Source: Synechococcales cyanobacterium GL140_1_metabinner_5_sub (GTDB lineage: Bacteria; Cyanobacteriota; Cyanobacteriia; Cyanobacteriales; Chamaesiphonaceae). Taken from it: a stretch of 64,000 bases of DNA. Position 1 is the stretch's first letter. Every line of letters begins with the position of its first letter. The position numbers were made by a program, and so were the translations under genes. The notes under the pieces are model-generated. The model worked only from the letters and a program-made list of their open reading frames with translations. It was not told the DNA's origin and did no database searches. The DNA is taken from NCBI GenBank assembly GCA_025359065.1, contig JANYHM010000045.1:30517-94516 (forward strand), given 5' to 3'. Shown one piece after another: positions 48,053 through 56,600 of this stretch.

Positions 48053-48154
48053 AATAGTGGTGAAATGCAGACTGTATTACCCATAATTGGGCGATCGCTC
48101 CTTTTCGTCAACTATCTAAAAATATTCCAATTTACAAAAACATGAGTATAGGGC

Positions 48155-48183
48155 TTGACAGTTTGGCACAAACCTCTTATTGT
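48155..48183 (+). promoter_or_regulatory. Sigma-70-type promoter for tRNA-Val
   Basis: Perfect -35 TTGACA at 48155-48160, 17-base spacer, then -10 TATTGT. The tRNA starts 23 bases downstream. Confidence 0.7.
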
Positions 48184-48205
48184 TAATGTTCGGTAATCAA
48201 TCAGC

Positions 48206-48278
48206 GGGCGATTAACTCAGCGGTTAGAGTGCTTGCCTTACAAGCAAGAGGTCACAAGTTCGAATCTTGTATTGCCCA
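48206..48278 (+). tRNA. tRNA-Val (anticodon UAC)
   Basis: 73 bases including the discriminator. Acceptor GGGCGAT/ATTGCCC, D-stem ACTC/GAGT, anticodon stem CTTGC/GCAAG with loop CTTACAA (TAC anticodon), T-arm ACAAG TTCGAAT CTTGT. No encoded CCA. It has its own promoter and terminator and is not part of the ribosomal operon. Confidence 0.97.
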
Positions 48279-48287
48279 TTGCCCAGA

Positions 48288-48322
48288 CAGCCTCTTCTGT
48301 TAATGCAGAAGGGGCTGTTTTT
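48288..48322 (+). terminator. Rho-independent terminator after tRNA-Val
   Basis: 12-base stem CAGCCTCTTCTG/CAGAAGGGGCTG (one G-U pair), 6-base loop, then TTTTT. It separates the tRNA from the ribosomal operon promoter. Confidence 0.85.
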
Positions 48323-48365
48323 GCTGGTAAGCGTCAAATCGGTTAATGCTGAAAAGTTCCAAATC

Positions 48366-48394
48366 TTTACAGCAGTCTCCCCTTTGGCTATAAT
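48366..48394 (+). promoter_or_regulatory. Promoter of the rpmJ-rpmE ribosomal operon
   Basis: TTTACA at 48366-48371, 17-base spacer, perfect TATAAT at 48389-48394, 31 bases before the rpmJ ATG. It lies directly after the tRNA-Val terminator, so the operon starts here and not at secY-adk-infA. Confidence 0.7.
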
Positions 48395-48425
48395 GTAAAA
48401 CTTGCAGTATTGCCCCCCATTTGGC

Positions 48426-48539
48426 ATGAAAGTTCGAGCGTCTGTTAAAAAGATCTGTGAAAAGTGCCGCGTCATCAAACGTCGTGGTCGGGTAATGGTC
48501 ATCTGTACCAACCCCAAACATAAACAACGCCAGGGTTAA
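48426..48539 (+). CDS. rpmJ: Large ribosomal subunit protein bL36
   Basis: 37 residues, [14 protein letters not shown] at the start and [19 protein letters not shown] at the end. The zinc-binding set is Cys11, Cys14, Cys27 and His32, so it is the zinc-containing form. First gene of the ribosomal operon. rpsM follows after 144 bases. Confidence 0.97.
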   Translation: MKVRASVKKICEKCRVIKRRGRVMVICTNPKHKQRQG

Positions 48540-48683
48540 ACCGAGTTACTCGTTTAATAATGGTATTATCTTAGGCTGACTGATCTCCAGTTTTTTTGTT
48601 GAAGATGATGTAGAAATCTTCTGAAGCGATCCTTCTGCGGTCTGCCCAAGACATTTAAAGTTAACCGATAGGAGAATTGAAGT

Positions 48684-49067
48684 GTGGCACGGATAGCAGG
48701 TGTAGACATCCCTCGCGACAAGCGAGTTGAGATTGGTCTCACGTATATTTATGGTATTGGTTTGACCAGATCTAAACAGGTCTTGGCCAAAACAGGTGTT
48801 AACCCCGATACCCGCGTTAAAGATCTGAGCGATGCTGATATTGCTTCTCTGAGGGAAACCGTCGAGAAAGATTATCAAATCGAAGGTGACTTGCGCCGTT
48901 GGGAGCAGATGAACATCAAACGTTTGGTGGACATCGGTAGCTATCGCGGTCGTCGTCACCGTATGGGTCTGCCTGTACGCGGTCAGCGGACTCGCACCAA
49001 TGCTCGTACCAGACGCGGTCGTCGCGCAACGGTAGCGGGCAAGAAGAAAGCTCCAGGCAAGAAATAA
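48684..49067 (+). CDS. rpsM: Small ribosomal subunit protein uS13
   Basis: 127 residues, GTG start ([19 protein letters not shown]), with AGGAGAAT just upstream. Head-domain protein contacting the 50S subunit and the P-site tRNA. The [20 protein letters not shown] core is intact, and the basic tail ([10 protein letters not shown]) reaches toward tRNA. Between rpmJ and rpsK, which starts 175 bases later. Confidence 0.98.
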   Translation: MARIAGVDIPRDKRVEIGLTYIYGIGLTRSKQVLAKTGVNPDTRVKDLSDADIASLRETVEKDYQIEGDLRRWEQMNIKRLVDIGSYRGRRHRMGLPVRGQRTRTNARTRRGRRATVAGKKKAPGKK

Positions 49068-49242
49068 GTAGCGCCCCGCGCTGTTGGTCGATAGTGCTCC
49101 TGTGAGACTATTGACCTTTGGCTGTGAACGGGGATATTTCAGGGCTAGGCTCTTTCACTCTAGATTCAAGTCTAGAAAATGTTTTTCATCAGTTGAAATT
49201 CAAAATCGATCACCTAACTAAACAATATTTAGTACCAACAAT

Positions 49243-49638
49243 ATGGCTCGACAACCAGCGAAAAAATCAGGTAGTAAAAAGGCGAAACGCAATGTGCCTA
49301 GCGGCATCGCTTTTATTAGCTCTACCTTCAACAACACCATCGTAACGATCGCCGATAACAATGGCGACGTAATTTCTTGGTCATCTAGCGGTGCTAGTGG
49401 CTTTAAAGGCGCGAAGAAAGGCACCCCCTTTGCCGCTCAGACGGCTGCCGAAAGTGCAGCCAAGCGGGCAATGGATCAGGGTATGCGTCAGGTAGAAGTA
49501 ATGGTCAGCGGCCCCGGTTCTGGCCGGGAAACTGCCATCCGTGCCCTCCAAGGAGCCGGCTTAGAAATTACGTTGATCCGCGATGTTACGCCGGTGCCCC
49601 ACAATGGTTGTCGGTCGCCAAAACGTCGGCGGGTATAA
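49243..49638 (+). CDS. rpsK: Small ribosomal subunit protein uS11
   Basis: 131 residues. Platform protein near the Shine-Dalgarno site. Text such as [20 protein letters not shown] near 23-42, [20 protein letters not shown] near 50-69, and the C-terminal [16 protein letters not shown] is diagnostic. Usual order: rpsM upstream, rpoA 42 bases downstream. Confidence 0.98.
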   Translation: MARQPAKKSGSKKAKRNVPSGIAFISSTFNNTIVTIADNNGDVISWSSSGASGFKGAKKGTPFAAQTAAESAAKRAMDQGMRQVEVMVSGPGSGRETAIRALQGAGLEITLIRDVTPVPHNGCRSPKRRRV

Positions 49639-49680
49639 GTTGCAAACTCAAACAGACTACTTATACGGAGGTCACTGGTA

Positions 49681-50673
49681 GTGCAGTTCCAAATTGAATG
49701 TATTGAATCAAAGAGTGAACCGAATCAAACTCAGTACAGCAAGTTTGTACTTGAGCCATTAGATCGGGGTCAGGGCACCACTATTGGTAATGCTCTACGG
49801 CGAGTATTGTTGTCTAACCTAGAAGGCACAGCAATTACAGCAGTCCGCATTGCTGGTTTGGTACGGTCAGAAAATATTCGCGGTGAAAAGGGCGAAACCC
49901 GTTTTACCACTGTTAACCATGAGTTTGCAACTCTGGTAGGCGTGCGGCAAGACGTGCTTGAGCTGCTGCTGAATATGAAAGATGTGGTACTGAAAAGCTA
50001 TACTGCTCAGCCCCAGATCGGTCGCTTAAATGTGACTGGTCCAGCCCGCGTTACTGCTGGGATGTTTGAGCTGCCTTCCGAAGTGGAAGTAGTAGATCAA
50101 AACCAGTACGTGGCCACGGTTGCTGAAGGTGGCAAGCTAGAGATGGAATTCCGCATTGAACGTGGCAAGGGCTATCGATCGGTGGATAAATTCCGGGAGC
50201 AAGGCTTGGCGATGGATTTACTGCAAATTGATGCAGTGTTTATGCCGGTCAATAAGGTGAACTACCTAGTTGAAGATGTGCGAGTTGATGGTTGTCCTGA
50301 AAGAGACCGCCTGATCTTAGAAGTCTGGACTAATGGCAGCATCACCCCTCAAGAAGCCCTGAGCGAATCGGCGAAGATCTTGGTGGATTTGTTGAATCCG
50401 CTCAAAGATATTAGCCTGGAACCCTTCGAGCCGGAGTTTACTTCCGAAGAAGATCCTGCCAGCCAAGTGCCGATCGAAGAACTCAACCTGTCGGTACGTG
50501 CTTACAACTGTCTGAAGCGGGCGCAGATCAATTCGGTTTCCGATTTGATGGGCTATTCCCAAGAAGACCTGTTAGAAATCAAGAACTTTGGCCAGAAATC
50601 GGCAGAAGAAGTCATTGAGGCTCTACAGCGCCGTTTGGGCATCATGCTTCCCCACGACAAAAACCCTAAGTAA
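49681..50673 (+). CDS. rpoA: RNA polymerase alpha subunit
   Basis: 330 residues, GTG start preceded by GGAGGTCAC. N-terminal domain (to about 230) dimerises and assembles the polymerase: FVLEPLDRGQGTTIGNALRR near 22-41, VEDVRVDG near 197. A flexible linker near 235-255, then the C-terminal domain (SVRAYNCLKRAQINSVSDLM, NFGQKSAEEVIEALQ) for promoter UP-element and activator contacts. In the ribosomal operon between rpsK and rplQ. Confidence 0.99.
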   Translation: MQFQIECIESKSEPNQTQYSKFVLEPLDRGQGTTIGNALRRVLLSNLEGTAITAVRIAGLVRSENIRGEKGETRFTTVNHEFATLVGVRQDVLELLLNMKDVVLKSYTAQPQIGRLNVTGPARVTAGMFELPSEVEVVDQNQYVATVAEGGKLEMEFRIERGKGYRSVDKFREQGLAMDLLQIDAVFMPVNKVNYLVEDVRVDGCPERDRLILEVWTNGSITPQEALSESAKILVDLLNPLKDISLEPFEPEFTSEEDPASQVPIEELNLSVRAYNCLKRAQINSVSDLMGYSQEDLLEIKNFGQKSAEEVIEALQRRLGIMLPHDKNPK

Positions 50674-50796
50674 GTAGACCTTTGCCGTTGGATGGGGTTC
50701 GGCTCACATCGGCTTCGCTCAGTGCAAGCCGCTCACCCAACCGGATTTCTGGCTTCTTGACTAAAATCCTAACAAACTAACTAACAGGAGAACAAT

Positions 50797-51147
50797 ATGC
50801 GTCACGCTTGCCGCGTGCCCAAGCTGGGCAAACCAGCCGATCAACGCAAAGCGCTACTGCGCAGCCTTACTACTGAAGTATTGCGCCACGGTCGGATTAC
50901 TACCACCAAAATTAGAGCTAAAGCTGTCCGCAGCGAAGTTGATCGCATGATCACTTTGGCTAAGTCTGGCACTTTGGCCGATCGCCGCAGAGCAATGGGT
51001 TATGTTTATGATGAAGGGGTTGTTGCTAACCTATTCACCGAAGCGCCTACTCGTTACGCCGATCGCAAGGGCGGCTATACCAAAGTTACGACTACCATGC
51101 GACGGCGTGGTGACAACTCCGAAATGGCTATTTTGGAGCTGATGTAG
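50797..51147 (+). CDS. rplQ: Large ribosomal subunit protein bL17
   Basis: 116 residues with [20 protein letters not shown] at the start, [20 protein letters not shown] near 24-43, and the usual C-terminal [17 protein letters not shown] lies upstream of the ATG. One base separates its stop from the truA TTG. Confidence 0.98.
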   Translation: MRHACRVPKLGKPADQRKALLRSLTTEVLRHGRITTTKIRAKAVRSEVDRMITLAKSGTLADRRRAMGYVYDEGVVANLFTEAPTRYADRKGGYTKVTTTMRRRGDNSEMAILELM

Positions 51148-51148
51148 T

Positions 51149-52030
51149 TTGCCTGAGGGTTTGCCCAGTAGTTTGAAAGAACGGTTGGTATTGCCTAAGG
51201 GTGAGCGACAACGAGTGGCTTTGGCTATTCAATACATCGGTACCCATTTGCACGGCTGGCAACGTCAGCCCAACCAACGCACCGTCCAAACTGAAATTGA
51301 GGGCATTTTAAATAGCGTCGTGCCGAATCAACAAATTCGTGTTCACGGAGCTGGCCGTACTGACAGCGGAGTTCATGCCGCCGCCCAGATTGCCCACTTT
51401 GATGTATGTAGCCCGGTGCCCACCGAAAACTGGAAGGCGATTTTAAACACTCGTTTACCAGACGACATCATGATTCGCGGCTCTGCCCCTGTGCCTGATG
51501 ACTGGCACGCCCGCTTTTCTGCCCAGTGGCGGCGCTATCGCTACACCATCTATACCGATGCCTTGCCCAATTTGTTCTTGGCTCCCTATAGTTGGCATTA
51601 CTACCACGCTCCTTTGGACGAGGGTTTAATGGCAAAAACGCTTCAGCCCCTGCTCGGTCGTCATCACCTCAGTGCTTTTCATCGATCGAATTCGAGCCGT
51701 CCCCATTCGTGGGTAGATGTGCAAGCGGTGAGCTGTCGGCGTTCTGGGTCACTAATCCAAATCGAAATCCAAGCCAATGGCTTTTTGTATGGAATGGTGC
51801 GCTTACTGGTCGGACTAGTGGTTAAAGTCGGTGCTGGCGAATTAGATCCTGAGTCATTCACTCATATCTGGCAGCAGGAAAACCGCCCAGCGGTGAAACA
51901 CTCTGCCCCCGCCAAGGGTTTATGCCTACTACGAGTTGGCTACCCCTACACACCTTTCCCCGAGAAAGTTTGGTTCGATACTCAGCCGCATTGGTTACTT
52001 CAACCAGCCGATCACACTTCTAATTTTTAG
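51149..52030 (+). CDS. truA: tRNA pseudouridine synthase A (38-40)
   Basis: Converts U38-U40 in tRNA anticodon stems to pseudouridine. 293 residues from a TTG at 51149, one base after the rplQ stop, which would allow translational coupling; other internal TTG starts are possible because conserved sequence begins near residue 24 ([20 protein letters not shown]). Catalytic Asp is in [14 protein letters not shown] near 72. Also [13 protein letters not shown] and [12 protein letters not shown] motifs. Its place between rplQ and rplM is the normal cyanobacterial order. Confidence 0.95.
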   Translation: MPEGLPSSLKERLVLPKGERQRVALAIQYIGTHLHGWQRQPNQRTVQTEIEGILNSVVPNQQIRVHGAGRTDSGVHAAAQIAHFDVCSPVPTENWKAILNTRLPDDIMIRGSAPVPDDWHARFSAQWRRYRYTIYTDALPNLFLAPYSWHYYHAPLDEGLMAKTLQPLLGRHHLSAFHRSNSSRPHSWVDVQAVSCRRSGSLIQIEIQANGFLYGMVRLLVGLVVKVGAGELDPESFTHIWQQENRPAVKHSAPAKGLCLLRVGYPYTPFPEKVWFDTQPHWLLQPADHTSNF

Positions 52031-52038
52031 AGTTAATT

Positions 52039-52494
52039 ATGGAAAAAACTATCTTGCCCACCCCAGAGACGATCGATGCCAAATGGTATATCGTCGATGC
52101 CGCTGACCAACGCCTTGGTCGCTTAGCTACTGCTATTGCGATGGTGCTACGCGGTAAGAACAAGCCTACTTTTACTCCCCACATTGATACTGGGGATTTT
52201 GTGGTGGTTATTAATGCCGAAAAGATTCAGGTAACTGGTAAGAAAAGCACTCAAAAGCTTTACCGTCGTCACTCTGGTCGTCCCGGTGGAATGAAGACCG
52301 AGACTTTTGCCAAGCTGCAAGTGCGCATCCCCGAAAGAATCATTGAACAAGCAGTTAAGGGCATGTTGCCTAAGAACTCTATGGGCAGACACCTGTTCAC
52401 CAAAATGAAGGTGTACGCCGGAACTGAACACCCTCATGCTGCTCAGAAGCCTGAAGTTATGACTGTTAACACTATCCCTGGAGGTAACAAATAA
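52039..52494 (+). CDS. rplM: Large ribosomal subunit protein uL13
   Basis: 151 residues: [20 protein letters not shown] near 16-35, [20 protein letters not shown] near 37-56, [11 protein letters not shown] near 80-90, and [20 protein letters not shown] near 110-129. Eight bases after truA; overlaps rpsI by 1 base (TAATG). Confidence 0.98.
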   Translation: MEKTILPTPETIDAKWYIVDAADQRLGRLATAIAMVLRGKNKPTFTPHIDTGDFVVVINAEKIQVTGKKSTQKLYRRHSGRPGGMKTETFAKLQVRIPERIIEQAVKGMLPKNSMGRHLFTKMKVYAGTEHPHAAQKPEVMTVNTIPGGNK

Positions 52495-52907
52495 TGCAAA
52501 CCACCGATAAAAGCGGCAAGGCTATTTACTGGGGCACTGGTCGGCGGAAGGCTGCGGTAGCCAGAGTCCGGTTGGTACCGGGTGAAGGTAAGTTAGTAGT
52601 TAATGGTAAAGAAGGTGCTTTGTACTTTCAGTTCAATACTTCTTACCTTTCGGCAGCTAAAGCTCCTTTAGAAACATTGGGCTTAGAAGGCTCTTACGAT
52701 ATTTTGGTCAACGCCCATGGTGGTGGTTTGACTGGTCAGTCTGATGCGGTGAAACTTGGTGTTGCGCGTGCTCTGTGCGAACTCAACCCTGAGAACCGCA
52801 AGCCTTTAAAGGTTGAGGGCTATTTGACTCGTGACCCCCGCTGTAAAGAGCGGAAAAAGTACGGTTTGCACAAAGCCCGGAAGGCTCCTCAGTACTCCAA
52901 GCGTTAA
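52494..52907 (+). CDS. rpsI: Small ribosomal subunit protein uS9
   Basis: 137 residues: [20 protein letters not shown] near 12-31, [20 protein letters not shown] near 75-94, and the C-terminal [17 protein letters not shown], whose final Lys-Arg contacts the P-site tRNA. Start overlaps the rplM stop by 1 base, indicating coupling. Confidence 0.98.
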   Translation: MQTTDKSGKAIYWGTGRRKAAVARVRLVPGEGKLVVNGKEGALYFQFNTSYLSAAKAPLETLGLEGSYDILVNAHGGGLTGQSDAVKLGVARALCELNPENRKPLKVEGYLTRDPRCKERKKYGLHKARKAPQYSKR

Positions 52908-52934
52908 TTTCATTCACCAATTTTTTTTAACATC

Positions 52935-53171
52935 ATGGCTAAACCAGATATCCATCCTACTTGGTACCCCGATGCCAAGGTTTTCTGTAACGGAAAAGAA
53001 GTTATGACCGTGGGCGCGACTCAGCCAGAACTGCACGTTGATGTGTGGTCGGGCAATCACCCTTTCTATACTGGTAATCAAAAGATTATTGATACTGAAG
53101 GTCGGGTAGAGCGTTTCCGCAGTAAGTATGGTTTAGAGGAACCTGCTGCTGAAGCTCCTAAAGCTGAGTAG
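52935..53171 (+). CDS. rpmE: Large ribosomal subunit protein bL31
   Basis: 78 residues with KPDIHPTWYPDAKVFCNGKE near 3-22 and GNHPFYTGNQKIIDTEGRVE near 46-65. The first CxxC pair of zinc-type L31 is absent (only Cys18 is present), so this is the zinc-free form usual in cyanobacteria. An Ala/Glu/Lys-rich tail follows. Last gene of the operon; the hairpin 16 bases after it should end transcription. The accessory island starts here. Confidence 0.97.
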   Translation: MAKPDIHPTWYPDAKVFCNGKEVMTVGATQPELHVDVWSGNHPFYTGNQKIIDTEGRVERFRSKYGLEEPAAEAPKAE

Positions 53172-53186
53172 TCTTTGATTCTGTCA

Positions 53187-53229
53187 ATATTAAAGAATCC
53201 ATGCCATGTTGGTGTGGGTTCTTTAATAT
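53187..53229 (+). terminator. Terminator of the ribosomal operon, duplicated at 62.7 kb
   Basis: Stem ATATTAAAGAATCC paired with GGGTTCTTTAATAT (one G-U pair), with a loop of about 15 bases that can pair partly. A close copy of the hairpin and its 13-base left flank is at 62668-62725. Confidence 0.7.
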
Positions 53230-53645
53230 GAATGGCTGGTCAAACTTGGTCTAATAATCTTGGGGAGTAGAGAGATTGTTACAAAATATTAGGAAATCGT
53301 CTATCGATCGAGTAAGAGCATTTACACTGAAATCACTTCAGTCTAAACACCCAATTTAGGTGTTATGTGGACGAACGTCGGCATATAATACACCTGATTT
53401 TAGGGGGATATGCTGAACCTGTCAGTATATCCAATTGTTTTTCTGACACCGAAGTTAACAGGGTGCTGGTCAATCTAGTGCGGTTCAACTTAATCATTAT
53501 CTTGCTCCGCATAGAGGCACTCGTGGTTGAAGATTACTTGTTAGGCTGAGCAGGAATCTCTGGAATGTACTTTTTCAGAGCGATCCATGAGGTGAAAAGC
53601 TAAGATAAGAGGGTTAAGCCCAAGAAGACGAAATACTGAAGATCA
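53230..53645. other. Gap before the giant ATPase gene, with a 46-bp repeat and small hairpins
   Basis: 416 bases without a convincing gene. It holds the 53273-53318 repeat, a CTGAA/TTCAG hairpin near 53329, and an AACACC/GGTGTT hairpin near 53347-53363. A 60-codon frame at 53367 has no recognisable content. The promoter of the giant gene is expected here. Confidence 0.4.
53273..53318 (+). repeat. 46-bp direct repeat, copy 1
   Basis: Starts AGATTGTTACAAAATATTAG and ends GATCGAGTAAGAG. It matches 59360-59405 at about 41 of 46 bases in the same orientation; the two copies lie on either side of the giant ATPase gene. Confidence 0.75.
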
Positions 53646-56600
53646 ATGCCAGAACCAGCGAAACAGCAAAGCAATCCATTTTCTGCGGGAGGCGGCGGAG
53701 TAAATTTTGAAACACGGGTTCAAGCAGCCTTTACTGTTCTTATGCTGTCGGGTCGGCTTGCGCCCTGCCTACCACCATTTCCAATTACAAAAATAAAACT
53801 TCAAGGGCGCTATGCGGGTTTTAATACTGATGATTTTATCGTGTTTGCTAAGCAGCCAGAAACAAAGGGAGAAGCAAGGTTACTAGCTCAAATCAAGCAC
53901 GATATTAGCATCACAGCAGGAGATACAACATTCGCCGAAGTCATTCAAAGTACCTGGAATGATTTCAAGGACGAAAGCTTCAATCCCAGCACTGATGCTC
54001 TTGCCCTAATCACAGGTCCTCTGAGTGCAACTGACATAAACGACGTGCGACCTATTCTGGAGTGGGCGAGATGCGCTGAAAACGAAGAAGAATTTTTCAC
54101 CAAAATTAATACTGCTAACTTTAGTAGTAATGCAAAAAGGAAAAAGTTGGAAGCGTTCAAGACGCATTTGAAGACAGCTAATGGTGAAATGGATGTTTCT
54201 GGCGGGCAGTTCTGGGAATTCTTAAAAGCCTTTCATCTTATTGGTTATGATTTAGATACAGAATCAGGTAGCACATTATCCTTACTTCATTCTCTGATTG
54301 CCCAATACTCAAATGAAGCTGCACCCTATTTATGGACGAGAGTTGTTGATGCTATTCAAGTTGCCAACCAAAATGCAGGAACTGTCACATTAGGGACTTT
54401 GCCAGCAGACATCCGCACTTCATTTAGCACTATGATTTCCTCTAGTTGGTCATCAGATGTCACCAAACTTGAGGAACATGGCAACTATATTTTGGGTGGT
54501 ATGAGGACTACTATTGGTGGAGTTCATATCGAGCAGCCGGATGTATTCTCTGAACTGCTCGGTTTGACTGAAACCTCTAGCTTCATTCTTGTTTCCGGAG
54601 AGCGTGGTTCTGGAAAATCTAGCTTGGCACGAGCATTTTCGGACTACATTAGTAAACGCGCTCCTGTATTCTGTCTACGCACTGAGGATTTAGAACAGTC
54701 CCATCTTGACAATGTTTTTTCAGCAATGGGCTTAAGAAGTTCACTTCTTGATTTAGAAGCGGGTTTCGCTTTAATGCCCAAAAAGTACTTGATCATCGAG
54801 TCGCTTGAAAAGCTCCTTGAGTTAGAGAAAACAACAGCGTTTACAGACTTGCTTCATTTACTGAGCAAGCATCAAGGTTGGACTGTGATTGCTACTTGTC
54901 GTGACTATGCATATCAACAAATAACATTTAACTATCTTCAGCCTTTTGGAGTTAACTTTAAAGCACTTACATTAAACGGTTTTAGTAATGATCAAGTTCA
55001 GAATCTATGTGAACAACTTGAACCCTTGCAAAAAATTTCTGACAATCCGAATTTGAAATCGTTGCTAAAATCTCCGTTTTTTGCGGATTTAGCATGTAGG
55101 GTTCTTCAAACCGGAACGGAATTTACGTCTCAAGATGGTGAAAAGGAGTTCCGCATTGCAGTCTGGCGAAATGTAATTGCAAAAGAACAAGCGCGAGCAA
55201 ATGGAATGCCGCTTAAACGAAAGCAAGCCTTCATCAACGTTGCAGTCAGTCGAGCCAAGAAAATGGTCTATGGAGTTCCTGAAGCTGAGTTCGATGTTGA
55301 TACTATATTAAAGCTCGAAGAAGATAACTTAGTTCGTCGCGATTTCACGAATAATCTTGTTAGTCTATCGCATGATGTTCTAGAGGACTGGGCGCTTGAC
55401 CAATATATTGAGGATGCTTATCATTCAGCTAAAAAACAAGATTTCCTTGATGCAATCGGTCATGAACCCGCAATAAGCCGTGCATTTCGATTGTGGCTTC
55501 ATCAAAAGTTAAGGTGTGGCGAGAATGTTGATGATTTTGTGCGCTTTGTTCTTACTAGTCAAGACATCCAGAGCTATTGGCAGGATGAAACTATTGCTGC
55601 GATACTTCAAGGCGATAATCCAGATGAATTCCTCATTTCTTTAAAAGATCAGCTTTTTTTAGATGATGGAAAACTTCTGAAACGTTTTTGCTTCATTCTC
55701 CGAATAGCTTGCCAAACACCAGGTCAAATATTCACTTCCAAAGTTAAACAAAGTGATGATAGATCTTTCGTTGATACCTTACTTCTTAAACCCTATGGTC
55801 AAGGCTGGAAAGCCATGATTGGTTTTCTATTTGAAAACAGAGCTTCTTTATTTGAGGGTTTAATACCACATGTAACAGCAGTCCTAAATAATTGGTCTTC
55901 TCTATTAAATTTAAATGAAGACCTACCATTACCAGCTCTTGAAGCAGGGTTACTAGCTCTTCACCTCTTAGCTCCTCTTAAGGAATCATATAGAGATGAT
56001 GGCGACAGGAAAAAACTGCTTAGCATTATCATAAAAACTATTCCGGTGATACAGGAAGATTTCTTAAGTCTTTTAAACACTGATGTTTTTGCAGATCAGG
56101 AAGAAGTTCTACCTAGTGATGTCGATAAGAACAAAGAACTAGAAGAACGTTTGCAAGCTATGGGAACTAGCTTAGAAAAGCTTTCGCAACCTATTTTTGT
56201 TGATGATTTTGATGACGATTTCAGGCAATCGCGCCGACCACATTATGTTGAAGAATTTTGCGAAATGGCGTTTCAGGGCGTTGAAGCCGCTTTCTTTTGT
56301 AATTATGACCCAGATACTCTAATCAAGTTGGCACACTTTGAGTGGTTATTTAAGAAATCCAAGAAAGGGCATAGTTACCGTTACAGCAGTGCCGTAGGAG
56401 TAAATCATTACTTTCGTCTCCACGAATATCGATATAAGTTTTCTCCTGCGAGTGGAGCTAAAGGTCCATTTCAATATCTTTTGCGTTTCCACCCAAGAAA
56501 AGGCTTAGACTTTATCTTGAAGCTACTTAATATTGCGGCAGAAGAATATGCTTGTTCAGACTTAGACGCACCAGATCGCTACTCATCGACACAACGCGAT

